A stretch of DNA of 64,000 nucleotides from an uncultured Aquimarina sp. (GCF_947495315.1 NZ_CANLYD010000006.1:326284-390283); one strand, 5' to 3'. Numbered from the stretch's first letter, positions 1 through 9,455 are shown. The notes: a model not told the origin generated them from the sequence alone. Numbers and translations: made by a program.

Positions 1-327
1 ACCTTCCGGATCAGGAACAAACTTTGGGATTCCATTTTCTATGTATACATAGCCAGAATCATCATTCTTGTAAATATGATTTAATCGTTCTTTGGTATAA
101 GCAGAGTATGGATTTAATTCTATTCTAAAATCTTTTCCAAAACGGATATCTCCACTTTTTGACTTGAATTTTGCCACTCCCTTAATAGCAGAAGTTCCTG
201 CATTCTTAAACCAACTAACTTCATCTTTATTAAATTCGTTTTCTATCTTTATTGTTGTTTCGTTTCTTGTGGTCTTATCTGCACAACTACAAAAAATAGC
301 AGCTAGAGAAAATAATATATATCTCAT
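1..327 (-). CDS. Lipoprotein of unknown function (3' end outside window)
   Basis: An open frame of 109 codons runs from an ATG at 327 to the window edge without a stop, so the C-terminus is missing. The N-terminus MRYILFSLAAIFCSCADK is a short basic and hydrophobic signal ending in a Cys that fits a type II signal-peptidase site (IFCS-C), so the mature protein should be an outer- or inner-membrane lipoprotein. The rest is hydrophilic (…GDIRFGKDFRIELNPYSAYTKERLNHIY…) and I do not recognise a family. The gene starts 21 bp beyond the end of the quinone reductase-like gene on the same strand and could belong to that transcript. The lipobox is seen; no function is claimed. Confidence 0.65.
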   Translation of the reverse strand, partial: MRYILFSLAAIFCSCADKTTRNETTIKIENEFNKDEVSWFKNAGTSAIKGVAKFKSKSGDIRFGKDFRIELNPYSAYTKERLNHIYKNDDSGYVYIENGIPKFVPDPEG

Positions 328-347
328 TGGTTTTAAGTGTCTAATGG

Positions 348-953
348 TTAATCGAAATTCTTTTTTATACTTTTTATTGTAGAATTAATTCTTTCTGCGT
401 GTATTAATCTCACTTTTTCTTTATATAATGTTCCACCTAGAATAATCATTTCTTTCTTATTAAATCTTTTTCCAAGTCTATCATCAAGCATTACATTTCT
501 CATGCTTCTCGCTATTCCAATCTCTTCCAAAAACTTATTCGGATGACCAGCTGTACAAATTACAATACCCTGAGGTACTCGTTTCATCATCTGAGTATTA
601 TCCTTTTCTTTATTTTCTCCATATGCATATCCAACAGCATAGACTCTATCAAACCAACCTTTTAACTTTGCCGGGCAATCGCTCCACCAGACTGGATATA
701 AAAATATAATACAATCCGCTCCAGCAATTTTTTGATGTTCTTTTTTCACATCATTTGCTATTGGTAAATCAAGATTAGCAAAACCTTCTCGCCGATATTC
801 TTCTTCACTCATATCAGTTTTAAAGTTCATTGCATATAAATCAGAAACCTGAAACTCAATTCTTTCTTTTTTTAGGTGTAATTCCAATTGCTGTAAAATC
901 TCATAAGTATATGATTTTTTACTTGGGTGGCAATATATAATAAGAACTTTCAT
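348..953 (-). CDS. Flavodoxin-fold NAD(P)H oxidoreductase (NQO1/KefF/YwrO-like)
   Basis: The 201-residue product fits the Flavodoxin_2 family of FMN- or FAD-dependent NAD(P)H:quinone oxidoreductases, cytosolic enzymes that reduce quinones by two electrons. The first strand MKVLIIYCHP followed by SKKSYT is the phosphate-binding region. YPVWWSDCPA (residues 86-95) with KGWFDRV is the characteristic segment at the flavin and substrate site, and TAGHPNKF follows. Length is typical. It lies 30 bp downstream of the DUF4386-type membrane gene on the same strand, and the pair is divergent from the Crp/Fnr-type regulator, which may control it. The substrate is unknown; quinone detoxification is the family's usual role. 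Confidence 0.85.
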   Translation of the reverse strand: MKVLIIYCHPSKKSYTYEILQQLELHLKKERIEFQVSDLYAMNFKTDMSEEEYRREGFANLDLPIANDVKKEHQKIAGADCIIFLYPVWWSDCPAKLKGWFDRVYAVGYAYGENKEKDNTQMMKRVPQGIVICTAGHPNKFLEEIGIARSMRNVMLDDRLGKRFNKKEMIILGGTLYKEKVRLIHAERINSTIKSIKKNFD

Positions 954-983
954 GTCTTTCTAGAATTAATTTTCCTTTGTAAT

Positions 984-1631
984 TTATGGTTTACGAATCA
1001 TAGCTATTCCTATCCATAAAAACCAAATTATTTGACTAACTCCAAAGATTTCTGTAAAAATATCTAATGGATAAATTGTTAGTATACCTGCAATCCCGAC
1101 GAATATTCCTAATAAAGCCAAAGCTCTAGAAAATGCCTTATTATATAAGGTTATAATACTAATGAGTAATACCCAAATTCCACCAACAATCTCATTTCCA
1201 CCACCAAGTCCTTCAGAAACAATACTTACACTAGACCATATTTGCATGGCATTTTCTGGTGATGTTATTCCAATTTCAATTATAGAATTGAGTCCAATAT
1301 TTGTTATCATTCCGCAGGCAATTACCAATCCGACCCAAATAACACCAAAGATAAAAGCTAATTTAGATAGGTTTGGTGAATCCTTTTTTAGACGTTCATG
1401 AATTGCTAGTACTAATACCGCTAATAATATCCCAAATAATATATAGCTAGTGAAGTTTAAAATCGATAAGGTTATGTAATTCTCAGACAGAAAAATTAAT
1501 TCTTCATTAGCACTTGCATTTTTATCAGGATATATTAAAACACCTCCATATATAATGAAAGCCATAATATAAATAATGGCTTCAAAAATTGAACATACTC
1601 CGCCTAACTTTTGTATATTTTTTATTTCCAT
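984..1631 (-). CDS. DUF4386-type integral membrane protein
   Basis: The 215-residue product has about six hydrophobic segments (roughly residues 15-35, 53-75, 88-110, 145-163, 170-188, 195-212) and a Gly-rich loop near 140-150 (SEGLGGGNEIVGGIW). Topology and the opening LGGVCSIFEAIIYI fit the DUF4386 family of small bacterial membrane proteins, which has no assigned function. It is the first gene of a minus-strand pair with the quinone reductase and faces a Crp/Fnr-type regulator across 184 bp. DUF4386 genes commonly sit beside small regulators, but that is general knowledge and not evidence for a role here. Confidence 0.6.
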   Translation of the reverse strand: MEIKNIQKLGGVCSIFEAIIYIMAFIIYGGVLIYPDKNASANEELIFLSENYITLSILNFTSYILFGILLAVLVLAIHERLKKDSPNLSKLAFIFGVIWVGLVIACGMITNIGLNSIIEIGITSPENAMQIWSSVSIVSEGLGGGNEIVGGIWVLLISIITLYNKAFSRALALLGIFVGIAGILTIYPLDIFTEIFGVSQIIWFLWIGIAMIRKP

Positions 1632-1774
1632 TTTTTGTGTTTAGGTTATAACTTCAAAGATTATAATTTAGAAAACGAAAAGAATTGATATTTATCAAAT
1701 AATGTATATGATTAGGTTTTAACCCATTATTTATTGTAAAATAAACATATCGTGGTAACAAAAATTATAGTTAA

Positions 1775-1811
1775 TAGTCTATTCTATAACATATAAATAC
1801 TATATAGACTA
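1775..1811. promoter_or_regulatory. Inverted repeat upstream of the Crp/Fnr regulator
   Basis: The arms TAGTCTAT (1775-1782) and ATAGACTA (1804-1811) form a perfect 8-bp inverted repeat spaced by 21 bp. The repeat ends 4 bp before the regulator's ATG, in the gap shared with the divergent DUF4386 gene. It could be an autoregulatory operator or a 5' UTR hairpin. Confidence 0.3.
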
Positions 1812-1815
1812 AAAA

Positions 1816-2379
1816 ATGCAAAACTTAATAGAGACATTTAGGGAAATTGGAAATCTCTCTAAGGAAAATGAGAAAGCATTATTTAATGCGATAGAACGTA
1901 TAGAATTCCCTTCAAAAACGATGCTTCATGAAACAGGTAAAGTATGTGATAGTATTTATTTTATTGAAAAAGGAATTGCCAGAACATTTTATTATAAAAA
2001 AGGAAAAGACATTACCTATTGGATTGCTCCAGAAAATGAATTTGTAGGGGCAATGGCAAGTTTCTTTTCTAGAGAACCTAGTAACAAAATGGTTGAAACT
2101 ATAGAATCTTGTATTCTATGGAAATTTGAACACCATAAACTAGAACAATTATTTTCTACTAATCGTGAATTAGAGAAGGCTGCAAGATTATTTGCTAATC
2201 ATGGAATTTCACTCTTAGAAAAACGATTTGATACGCTACATTTTAATACTGCAAAAGAACGTTATGACTTGTTAGTAAATCAGCAATCTGACATTTTGCA
2301 AAGAGTTCCTTTAGGAATGATTGCTTCATATCTAGGAATTACTCAAGAAACTTTAAGTCGAATACGGCATCAAAAATAG
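1816..2379 (+). CDS. Crp/Fnr family transcriptional regulator
   Basis: This 187-residue protein has a cyclic-nucleotide-binding beta-roll (about residues 15-115, with VCDSIYFIEKGIARTFYYKKG) and a short C-terminal winged helix whose recognition helix reads GITQETLSRIR (residues 175-185). The canonical cAMP-contacting Glu/Arg set is not obvious, as in many Bacteroidota Crp-like proteins, so the effector is probably not cAMP. It is divergent from the DUF4386/quinone reductase pair and is the obvious candidate to regulate it and itself. The ATG at 1816 gives full family length. The protein ends a few residues after the recognition helix, which is normal for this subgroup. Confidence 0.85.
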   Translation: MQNLIETFREIGNLSKENEKALFNAIERIEFPSKTMLHETGKVCDSIYFIEKGIARTFYYKKGKDITYWIAPENEFVGAMASFFSREPSNKMVETIESCILWKFEHHKLEQLFSTNRELEKAARLFANHGISLLEKRFDTLHFNTAKERYDLLVNQQSDILQRVPLGMIASYLGITQETLSRIRHQK

Positions 2380-2389
2380 TTTTGGATGA

Positions 2390-2575
2390 AAATTAGAAAC
2401 AAAATTATTCCCAGAAAACGATAGGATTGGACTTTTTAATAATCAAATATCAATAAGAAACGAAATTAAAATTATTCACAAAAAACAAATTCCCTATGGT
2501 TCAGAATGGATTGAAAATCTGGAAAATGATTTTAATTTAATGGTAGATTTTCAAAAAAATGAAATCATAAAATAA
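2390..2575 (+). pseudogene. Possible coding remnant without a start codon
   Basis: A frame opens just after a TGA at 2387-2389 and reads 61 sense codons to TAA at 2573-2575. It contains protein-like sequence (…LFPENDRIGLFNN…, …IPYGSEWIENLEND…) but has no ATG near its beginning. It directly follows the Crp/Fnr gene. It may be the 3' end of a lost gene, or chance in AT-rich DNA. I recognise no family. Confidence 0.3.
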
Positions 2576-2699
2576 GATTTAGTAGAACGGAATAAAAATC
2601 ATAAGTAGATTCTGTTCTAATAAAACTGACCTAAATTTAATAACAAAAGGAAGAATTTAAGAAGTAGAATTATAACTAAATTTAGCTATTATTTACATT

Positions 2700-2734
2700 A
2701 AAAAACCTCGCATACTAAGATACGAGGCTTTTAT
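2700..2734. terminator. Hairpin terminator between converging genes
   Basis: AACCTCG and CGAGGCTT arms around an ACTAAG-centred loop, flanked by an A-run on the left and TTTTATT on the right, make a bidirectional intrinsic terminator. It separates the plus-strand regulator region from the minus-strand T9SS protein ending at 2827. Confidence 0.75.
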
Positions 2735-2826
2735 TGAGATACTAGTTCTTCAATCTAATTTTCTGTTTTCATTATCGAAAACACGTGTAATACTTAAATA
2801 ATAATTTTGATTGGCTTAACTCACTT

Positions 2827-5800
2827 TTATTCTTTTATTATCTTAAGTATTGTACTAGTCCTTTTTCCGCTTACTTTTCCATAATAAATACCTGTACTAA
2901 ATTCACTTATATCTATAATTTCATTATCGCTAGAAATTGATTTAGTAAGTACTTTACTTCCCTTGATATCATAAATTGTTATGATTGAATTTGAAGCATT
3001 TTGAATAGTAGCCGTTGTCTTTACAGGGTTTGGATATATAATTATATCGGATGTAATTTTAATAGTATCAATATCACTATTATTACTTCTCAAACTTGTA
3101 TTGAATTCGATCCAGTTAACATTGAATAAATAACCACTTCCACCTGTAAATACTAAGTATACATCCTGTGTTCCACTAACATTACTAATGCCTGTGTTTA
3201 CCGTAGTCCAATTCTGAAATCCACCGGTGTTACTTACATTAACAGACCCTATTAATGTTCCTGTAAGACTTCCTGTACGAACCTCTATAGTTCCTCCGGC
3301 ATTTCTTGTCGCTATACGTGCATCCATATTAGAAATACCTGAAAGATTAATATTATCAAAGCGGAGCCAATCTCCATTATTTATCCACCCCACATTTTCT
3401 CCACTTTCTGTGCTGTTTTCTGTTTGAATGCCTGACATATCATTATAATCTTCTGCTTCTAAACGAATATCTACGGTAGCTATGGGAGTTATATACCATT
3501 GTAAATTCTGACTAGAAGAACTTGAGTTCCATAGATTAACATCTCTGCCTTCTACACCTCCTGATCCGCCATTGATTGCGTATCCAGTTGCATTCCTTTT
3601 AATCAGCTTATAACCACCATCAGCCAGAGCTATTTTTTGCCATTGTTGATTTTGATTGGTATCATTTGTTTCCCACAAGTATACGGTTTGATTATTCGCA
3701 CCTCCGTCATCTCCATCAAGACTGTAATTGGTTCCATATTTCTGATAAGAATAATATCCATTTCCACGATCTATTTCGACCCAAAGTTGACCTTCATCAG
3801 AGGTGTCGGCAGAGGAGAGGGTTACATTTTGTCCATTCGTTCCGCCAGTACCTCCATCAATAGCAAATCCTGTAGCATTACGTTTGGTAATATGAACTAA
3901 AGTTTCATTTGTAGGGGAATTATCCAATATTTCGTAGTCAAAGGTTTCCCAAGTTCCATCAGCATTTCCTAAAGGAAAAAGAGTGCTGTTATCCACGTTC
4001 CAATTTGCTTGAACCCATCCATTATTGAATAGACTTTTCAGTGCTATTTGATTAGCACCCTTTTGTTCCCATCCAAAATTCTCCCAGGTTCCTGGAGCAT
4101 TACCATTTGCACGAATTGCTGCATTTGTATTCGCGCCAACTACTTGAACGTATTTATCTGTAGCTACTGATCTAAGAGCGATGCATCCGTTAGTATGCTG
4201 TTCTACATAAAACAATGCTCTATCGGCTTCTTCTCCATTGGCAATAAGATTAGAATTGGAGCTATCAATAGTAATCCACTTTTGATCACCTCCAGATTTT
4301 CTAAATGCAATTATTTCTCCTATTGGTGCATCAGTATTACAGGTTGGAGTAGAAGGATTATCACCCCATCCTAATGTTTCTAAATCCTCGGTGGGAAATT
4401 CCGTCTCAGATTTTATTCTGATATTACGATAGTATAATTCTGCACCTTCAGATTGTATTTGTATTTGACCACTAGTAACTGCATTTCCATTCCAAGTAGC
4501 ATCTTGCAGTGCATTTACCATAACACCATTTACATAATGAATCGCTCTATCACCGATTACAATAACCTCTAATAAATTCCATTGTCCATTAGGTAATTCC
4601 GGGTTTGATCCTGCTCTTATTAATGTTCCGGTATTTAGCGGAGCCATAGGTGTGAATGTCAATCCACCGTTATTCTCTGAAGGTATTAAGCCCCGAGTAC
4701 CTGCTAAACCGATATAATCTCCCAAGTCACCTTCTTGTACCTGAAACTCCAAAGAAGATTTCCAAACATCCCAAAACGATCCATGTTCTCCGTTACAGTG
4801 ATAAAGAATACCACTGTCTCTTAACTGGTTTAATCTAGGTTCCCATTTTAATTCTCCCCATTTAAACTCCATACTAAGATGGTAATTCTCATATTCATTT
4901 AAAGTGGTAAGACCACCATATACTTCTCCTGTGATATATAATTGTTTTTCTCCTTCAACTTCTATAACGGAATATACATTTCTAGGGTCATTTTCTAATC
5001 CCAGAGGAGTCCCTGAACCATTGGTTACATTATTACTGCTACCAGGTAAACCGGTAGTAGTATGTGGTACTCCCATCCATATTTCCCAACATTCTAAATC
5101 ATTTTCCAGTAAGTCTGTCCATTGATTAGTTAATGTCGCGCCACAATCATTTATAATATCTGTATCCAGTCTGTTAGCAGTCCAAAGCACCGCCTTTTCA
5201 ATCATTTGCCTAAATGTTTGATTATTCTCATAAGTACTTCCATTATGACCTAGTGCAGTATAAAATGACCTTCCACCATCGAACTCTTTTAACCAAGTTA
5301 TTGGACGAGTGGCATCGTAACTTTGATTACCTGTAGCTTGGACTTCTAACAGGTTTTGATTTGTGTTACTTAATTGACCTCCATTAAGCTCCCAGTAGTA
5401 CCATTCTTCTTCATGTGACCAAGTATCTCCAGCATTCCCAATGTGATCGGTAACAGGATGATTGACCAACAGATTCATAACTCCTGGTAAATTATTAGAA
5501 GTATGATTAGGACTTGTTTGAACAATTGCGCCAACTAACTCATTATACCATGGCCAAGTCGACGCAGCATTCGTACCTCTATAGGTATCGGTTGCAGAAT
5601 GAAAACCAACAAAACCACCTCCATTTTGTACAAAGGATTCCATGGCGGCTTGTTGACTATCGTTTAGAAGATCACCACCAGTTGTATTAGAAAAAACTAT
5701 AACTTCATAATTGGCTAAATTTTCCGTTGTAAAAACAGATGCATCTCTTGTGGAATCTACAGACCAGGTATCATGACCGACATTAGATCCCAATTCTTCC

Positions 5801-5964
5801 AACATTGTGATACTGGCATTTATCGCACCCGTATGTCTAAATCCATTAGTTTCATGAAAAACTAAAATATTAAAATCTTGGCCATATGTAAACTGAATCA
5901 ACAAGGAAAAAAAACAGACAGCTAACAGGAGCACTTTATTTTTAAATTGAGATATCTTTTTCAT
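2827..5964 (-). CDS. Secreted ThuA / 3-keto-glycoside hydrolase (DUF1080) / lectin / CBM6 protein with T9SS tail
   Basis: This is a 1045-residue modular exoprotein. Order: signal peptide (1-29, ending FTYGQ); ThuA-like domain (about 30-265, with NILVFHETNGFRHTGAI and GGGFVGFHSATDTY); DUF1080 domain, the 3-keto-disaccharide hydrolase fold (about 280-520, with SGILYHCNG and WNLLEVIVIGD); a fascin/ricin-like beta-trefoil region (about 545-830, with repeated QWQK and LQWYI motifs); CBM6-like domain (about 835-960, IRLEAEDYNDMSG and NNGDWLRFDN); and a C-terminal T9SS type A sorting domain (about 970-1045, IIYPNPVKTTATI). ThuA and DUF1080 domains occur in Bacteroidota glycoside catabolism, DUF1080 members cleaving 3-keto-sugars. 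It is the last gene after the beta-helix gene, 19 bp apart, hence co-transcribed. The substrate is not determined. Confidence 0.85.
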   Translation of the reverse strand: MKKISQFKNKVLLLAVCFFSLLIQFTYGQDFNILVFHETNGFRHTGAINASITMLEELGSNVGHDTWSVDSTRDASVFTTENLANYEVIVFSNTTGGDLLNDSQQAAMESFVQNGGGFVGFHSATDTYRGTNAASTWPWYNELVGAIVQTSPNHTSNNLPGVMNLLVNHPVTDHIGNAGDTWSHEEEWYYWELNGGQLSNTNQNLLEVQATGNQSYDATRPITWLKEFDGGRSFYTALGHNGSTYENNQTFRQMIEKAVLWTANRLDTDIINDCGATLTNQWTDLLENDLECWEIWMGVPHTTTGLPGSSNNVTNGSGTPLGLENDPRNVYSVIEVEGEKQLYITGEVYGGLTTLNEYENYHLSMEFKWGELKWEPRLNQLRDSGILYHCNGEHGSFWDVWKSSLEFQVQEGDLGDYIGLAGTRGLIPSENNGGLTFTPMAPLNTGTLIRAGSNPELPNGQWNLLEVIVIGDRAIHYVNGVMVNALQDATWNGNAVTSGQIQIQSEGAELYYRNIRIKSETEFPTEDLETLGWGDNPSTPTCNTDAPIGEIIAFRKSGGDQKWITIDSSNSNLIANGEEADRALFYVEQHTNGCIALRSVATDKYVQVVGANTNAAIRANGNAPGTWENFGWEQKGANQIALKSLFNNGWVQANWNVDNSTLFPLGNADGTWETFDYEILDNSPTNETLVHITKRNATGFAIDGGTGGTNGQNVTLSSADTSDEGQLWVEIDRGNGYYSYQKYGTNYSLDGDDGGANNQTVYLWETNDTNQNQQWQKIALADGGYKLIKRNATGYAINGGSGGVEGRDVNLWNSSSSSQNLQWYITPIATVDIRLEAEDYNDMSGIQTENSTESGENVGWINNGDWLRFDNINLSGISNMDARIATRNAGGTIEVRTGSLTGTLIGSVNVSNTGGFQNWTTVNTGISNVSGTQDVYLVFTGGSGYLFNVNWIEFNTSLRSNNSDIDTIKITSDIIIYPNPVKTTATIQNASNSIITIYDIKGSKVLTKSISSDNEIIDISEFSTGIYYGKVSGKRTSTILKIIKE

Positions 5965-5983
5965 AATTTTTACTTTAACTAAT

Positions 5984-8701
5984 TTACTTCTTTATAATTT
6001 TTAAGATCGTTTTATCCTTTTGTGATAACACCTTAGCATAATATAAACCAGTTGGTAAATTGCTTAAATCTATAGTTTCAGTGTTATTAGCGATCGTTGC
6101 ACTATATACTTTTTTACCATTTACATCATAAATACTAATAACAGAATCTGCTGCTCTCTCAATAGTGATAGTATTTACTACTGGGTTTGGATATAACATT
6201 ACTGCTTCATCTGCAGAAAGTTCTGGAGCTTTTGTATCATCAATGGATGTAATAATCCAATGTAAATTTTGTGATGTACTTGATGAATTATACAATTGTA
6301 CATTTTGGCCATTCGTGCCATTAGAACCTCCATCAAGGGCATAACCAGAAGCATTACGCTTGATAAGCTTATAGGCTCCTCCGCCTACAGCTACTTTTTG
6401 CCACTGTTGGTTTTGGTTATTTTCTCCACAAGTCCATAAATATACGTTCTGTCTATCGGCTCCTCCGCCATTACCATCAATACAATAATTGGTGCCTTGC
6501 TTTTGGTAGGAGTAATAGCCATTACCACGATCAATCTCAATCCACTTTTGGTTGACATTGTTTTGATTGGCCTCCCATAGATATATATTCTGTCCATCAG
6601 CACCGCCACCCATACCATCAATAGCAAAGTCTGGTGCGTTACGCTTGGTAATATGTACAATATTCGTTGTATTCACCTCAGTAATGGTGAAAGACTCCCA
6701 AGAACCATCTGAACTGGTACTCATAAAACGAACTAAACCTTCTCTGTTGACCTGCAAACGTTGACGTCCGGCAGGACCATCTGGCAAGGTTAAGAAATGA
6801 GTGTCTGAACTGGCTCCTTGCGTAAAATTATAATACGTGAAAGAGCCGGAATTAGCAGTTGCTTGCATGTCAGCAAACTCAGTGTTATCAGTCCTAAGCC
6901 TAGGGAGAGAACCTCCTGCTGCTCGTTGTATATGCCATGATCCATTTCCTTTAGCAATAAACTTCCATTCTACATCGTCTCCCGTAGTATCCGTTGAGGT
7001 GGTGTACGGTTCTTCACTTGATCCATTAGCAGCTAATCGTAAATTATGTATAGGCACATCAATGTAATAAGTTTTATTTGGGTCTGGATCGAAAGAAGAA
7101 TCATTACAAGCTGTAACATTAGTTCCAAGTGAAGCACATTCACACGGTTCTTGATTAAGGCTCGATACATTAATCACTGTATTGGATCCATTGCTAGAAT
7201 CAATTACATTTCCAATGGAATAAATCGTTGAATTTGTAACATTACTAGATAATGTAATTGACTGCTTAGTCATATTACAAAGTAAAAGTCCAGAAGTAGC
7301 TTGATTACCTACCTTTATAACCAAGTCTTCATCAAGAGCTTGCCCATCACGTTTCCATAAACGAAGTTTATGATCACTACCACTAATAAGCGCAAGTGCT
7401 GTTGACCCTTGAGGACGCATATAACCATTATCTGGATCAAGTATTTCCATATCTGCTGTAACCTCTTTACGAGCACCAGCGAGTTCCAAAACCGTGGAGT
7501 ATGCTGCATCAGCTTGTATATTCTTAACAACAGCATAAGAAGGAATATCCAAAGCACTAGCATCACCCTCACCTCCGTTACTACTATTCCAAGCACCATT
7601 ACAAGCAGGAACACCATGTCCTGCAGTACCCTTAATTGTCATACCATCAATTTCAAGGCCTTTACTTGCAATACCAAGTGCAACGCCACTGCGAGCTCCT
7701 ATCACATAAGCATTACGAATTATAAGGTTTTCAATAAGATCTTGATTATATCCACGAAAAGCATCTTCAGTTAAACTAAATTGATAATTGTTACGAATAG
7801 GAGATGCCTGAAATCCACTATCTAAACTTTGGCATTGATCTAGGTTATCAGTGTCAAAATAATCAAAGAAGACATTGTTATCTGAAGTTCCTGTTAAAAC
7901 CGTTCCGTTATAGTTTAGTCCAAAAGGCACACCATTCCTATCGATTCCGTCAATACCATTTGCTCTAAGATCATTAGTTGATCTAGATTCTGCAATAACA
8001 GTAGCATTTTCTATGACAACATTGTTAATTGGTCCATCAAAGAATAAAGTATGACCAAATGCACTATGATCAACTAAAACATTATTGAAAGTACTGTTAG
8101 TTAATTTTTTTAAGACAACACCACTCTTTTTGCCAAGACGTGACCCTGGTAGCATACCAGTACTACTTCCTGTTTTTCCATAGAGAGATCCAAAACCATA
8201 AGGGTGAGAGTAACGAGCTTTTAAGGTAAGGTTTTCAAAATGATGTTCACTACCTGTAATTTCCAATACAACTCCTCCGGAAACATGAATATATACACCA
8301 TAAGTATCGTTGTTTCCTGGTAACTCCTGTAAATTAAAACCAAGCCAGGTATTATTTGTACCTCCAAGTCTTACAAGAGTTCCATGTGCCAAATTTGGCA
8401 TTTCATTTATTATTGTTGAGTCAAACGTAAATGTTACTCCAGTTAAGTCGAATATGTTATTGTTTCCTGTAAAGTCGAAAAGTCCTGGCCAAGAACCCCG
8501 TGTGCGAACAATCCAATTTCCACCCTCGAACAATGTTTTTGTTGAAGAAGAAATGTGGTATGTGCCAGGAGCCATTTTAATATTTTGATTACTAGCATCC
8601 TGAAGTTCAATAAACTCTTCAAGACTCGAAATGGTTCTCTGGGCAAGAATGACTTGCGAAACGATTAGGCTAAATAAAAAGAATAATACTGTTTTTTTCA
8701 T
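5984..8701 (-). CDS. Secreted right-handed beta-helix protein with ricin-type lectin and T9SS tail
   Basis: 905 residues: signal peptide MKKTVLFFLFSLIVSQVILAQ (1-21), then SSLEEFIELQDAS and APGTYHI, the usual entry to a pectate-lyase-like right-handed parallel beta-helix (about 22-480). An extra beta-trefoil-like region follows (about 520-690), then a ricin B-type lectin with QNQQWQK and QNLHWII repeats (about 690-830) and a T9SS sorting domain (MLYPNPVVNTITIERAADS, about 838-905). It shares the helix SFPYGYGS/HPYGFGS-type loop with the neighbour at 9456-11537, so the two are paralogues. The helix fold suggests a polysaccharide lyase or glycoside hydrolase, but I cannot name the CAZy family. 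It heads an operon with the ThuA/DUF1080 gene. Confidence 0.8.
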   Translation of the reverse strand: MKKTVLFFLFSLIVSQVILAQRTISSLEEFIELQDASNQNIKMAPGTYHISSSTKTLFEGGNWIVRTRGSWPGLFDFTGNNNIFDLTGVTFTFDSTIINEMPNLAHGTLVRLGGTNNTWLGFNLQELPGNNDTYGVYIHVSGGVVLEITGSEHHFENLTLKARYSHPYGFGSLYGKTGSSTGMLPGSRLGKKSGVVLKKLTNSTFNNVLVDHSAFGHTLFFDGPINNVVIENATVIAESRSTNDLRANGIDGIDRNGVPFGLNYNGTVLTGTSDNNVFFDYFDTDNLDQCQSLDSGFQASPIRNNYQFSLTEDAFRGYNQDLIENLIIRNAYVIGARSGVALGIASKGLEIDGMTIKGTAGHGVPACNGAWNSSNGGEGDASALDIPSYAVVKNIQADAAYSTVLELAGARKEVTADMEILDPDNGYMRPQGSTALALISGSDHKLRLWKRDGQALDEDLVIKVGNQATSGLLLCNMTKQSITLSSNVTNSTIYSIGNVIDSSNGSNTVINVSSLNQEPCECASLGTNVTACNDSSFDPDPNKTYYIDVPIHNLRLAANGSSEEPYTTSTDTTGDDVEWKFIAKGNGSWHIQRAAGGSLPRLRTDNTEFADMQATANSGSFTYYNFTQGASSDTHFLTLPDGPAGRQRLQVNREGLVRFMSTSSDGSWESFTITEVNTTNIVHITKRNAPDFAIDGMGGGADGQNIYLWEANQNNVNQKWIEIDRGNGYYSYQKQGTNYCIDGNGGGADRQNVYLWTCGENNQNQQWQKVAVGGGAYKLIKRNASGYALDGGSNGTNGQNVQLYNSSSTSQNLHWIITSIDDTKAPELSADEAVMLYPNPVVNTITIERAADSVISIYDVNGKKVYSATIANNTETIDLSNLPTGLYYAKVLSQKDKTILKIIKK

Positions 8702-8730
8702 AATTTGTGTATGTTAGTAAGATCATGTAC

Positions 8731-8762
8731 TTTCTATTGTTTCAATTTTTTTACAATAGAAA
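8731..8762. repeat. Perfect inverted repeat upstream of the beta-helix/lectin gene
   Basis: TTTCTATTGT (8731-8740) and ACAATAGAAA (8753-8762) form a 10-bp perfect inverted repeat with a 12-nt spacer, 30 bp upstream of the start at 8701. No T-run follows on either side, so it is not an obvious terminator. It may be an operator or mRNA leader hairpin. A similar repeat lies upstream of the VPS10-like gene at 47518. Confidence 0.5.
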
Positions 8763-8786
8763 CATTTTGCGCCCCCTTTAATTTTA

Positions 8787-9080
8787 TCATAGTAAATACG
8801 TCATATCGATAGTATTACCAGATCCTATACAATTAATAACTCTTGAAGTACTTGGTAAATACTCTAGATAATGGGTAACCGATTCCAAAATAATCTCTTG
8901 ATTATTGTTTAGAAATGGTCTTTGAAATTCTTTTAATGAATTGACAACGGTTGTTTGTGCATGTTTAGAATAAACAGGATACGACGAAACCATTAGAATA
9001 ATCAGTATTGTATAATGGTAATCTTGTTTTAGTTTTTTGTAGCTTATTTTCAATAGGCAATGAGGGCGTATAGCTTTCAT
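8787..9080 (-). pseudogene. Truncated duplicate of the N-terminus of the beta-helix/CBM6 protein
   Basis: From the ATG at 9080 the frame encodes 97 residues that match the first 93 or so residues of the protein at 9456-11537. Examples are KLKQDYHYTILIILM against KLKQKYHYTILLILM, QTTVVNSLKEF against QTTVVNSLEEF, and SGNTIDMT in both. Similarity stops abruptly after IDMT, where this copy reads YLL and stop. The homologous region also extends through the upstream promoter, so the whole unit 8801-9291 duplicates 11258-11748. The residual peptide keeps the signal-like N-terminus but no catalytic domain. It is best read as the relic of a lost tandem paralogue. Confidence 0.8.
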
Positions 9081-9123
9081 TAGGTAGTTTTGGTTAATAG
9101 GCTTTAGGAGATTAACCAAATAA

Positions 9124-9139
9124 AATTGGTCAACCAATT
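9124..9139. promoter_or_regulatory. Operator-like palindrome, copy 1
   Basis: AATTGGT-CA-ACCAATT is a perfect palindrome conserved in both copies of the duplicated upstream region, 44 bp upstream of the relic ATG at 9080. The form TTGGTnnACCAA resembles sites bound by GntR-family (FCD subgroup) regulators. No such regulator is encoded in the window. Confidence 0.5.
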
Positions 9140-9177
9140 ATCTAATATATATAACTATTTAGTATTGCAGAACTGTT

Positions 9178-9207
9178 TTTTAGAATTCGTAAGCAATCTT
9201 TTAGAAT
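9178..9207. promoter_or_regulatory. Phased direct repeat TTTTAGAAT, copy 1
   Basis: TTTTAGAAT occurs at 9178-9186 and 9199-9207, exactly 21 bp (two helical turns) apart. The same pair with the same spacing is kept in the second copy at 11635-11664. This phasing is typical of regulators that bind one DNA face as tandem units, such as AraC-type or LytTR proteins. Confidence 0.4.
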
Positions 9208-9455
9208 ATGATGGTAATGCAATGAAATCAAAGACTTAAATCATTCCAATTCGAATATTTTACCTGTATTGATCTTACTTATGAAATTTTAGTAAGAAAT
9301 AAACGTATCGAAATCAAACTACCTTTTGTATAATTCTCTATAATTTCTAAATAATCATACCAATCTATTTTATAGCTTAGTTTTCAGATTATCAAATTGT
9401 TGCCAAAACGAATAAGTAGAGTAGTATAATGTAGTTTATCGTTTGTTTAGTTTGC

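Larger units (their letters stand above)
8801..9291. repeat. Direct repeat, copy 1 (partner 11258-11748)
   Basis: About 490 bp align at a constant offset of 2457 bp with 11258-11748, at my visual estimate of 80-85% identity. The copy covers the first 93 codons and about 210 bp of upstream DNA of the beta-helix/CBM6 gene. It sits directly upstream of the beta-helix/lectin gene and may supply that gene's promoter. Between 9292 and 9455 I see nothing recognisable. Confidence 0.8.

Noticed and set aside
7409..7774. 121-codon plus-strand ORF
   Set aside because: Antisense to the beta-helix region; the Thr/Ser/Ile-rich low-complexity translation reflects the opposite strand's codon pattern.
8787..9080. 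Independent small secreted protein
   Set aside because: The sequence is a truncated copy of the N-terminus of the neighbouring beta-helix gene and stops where homology ends.
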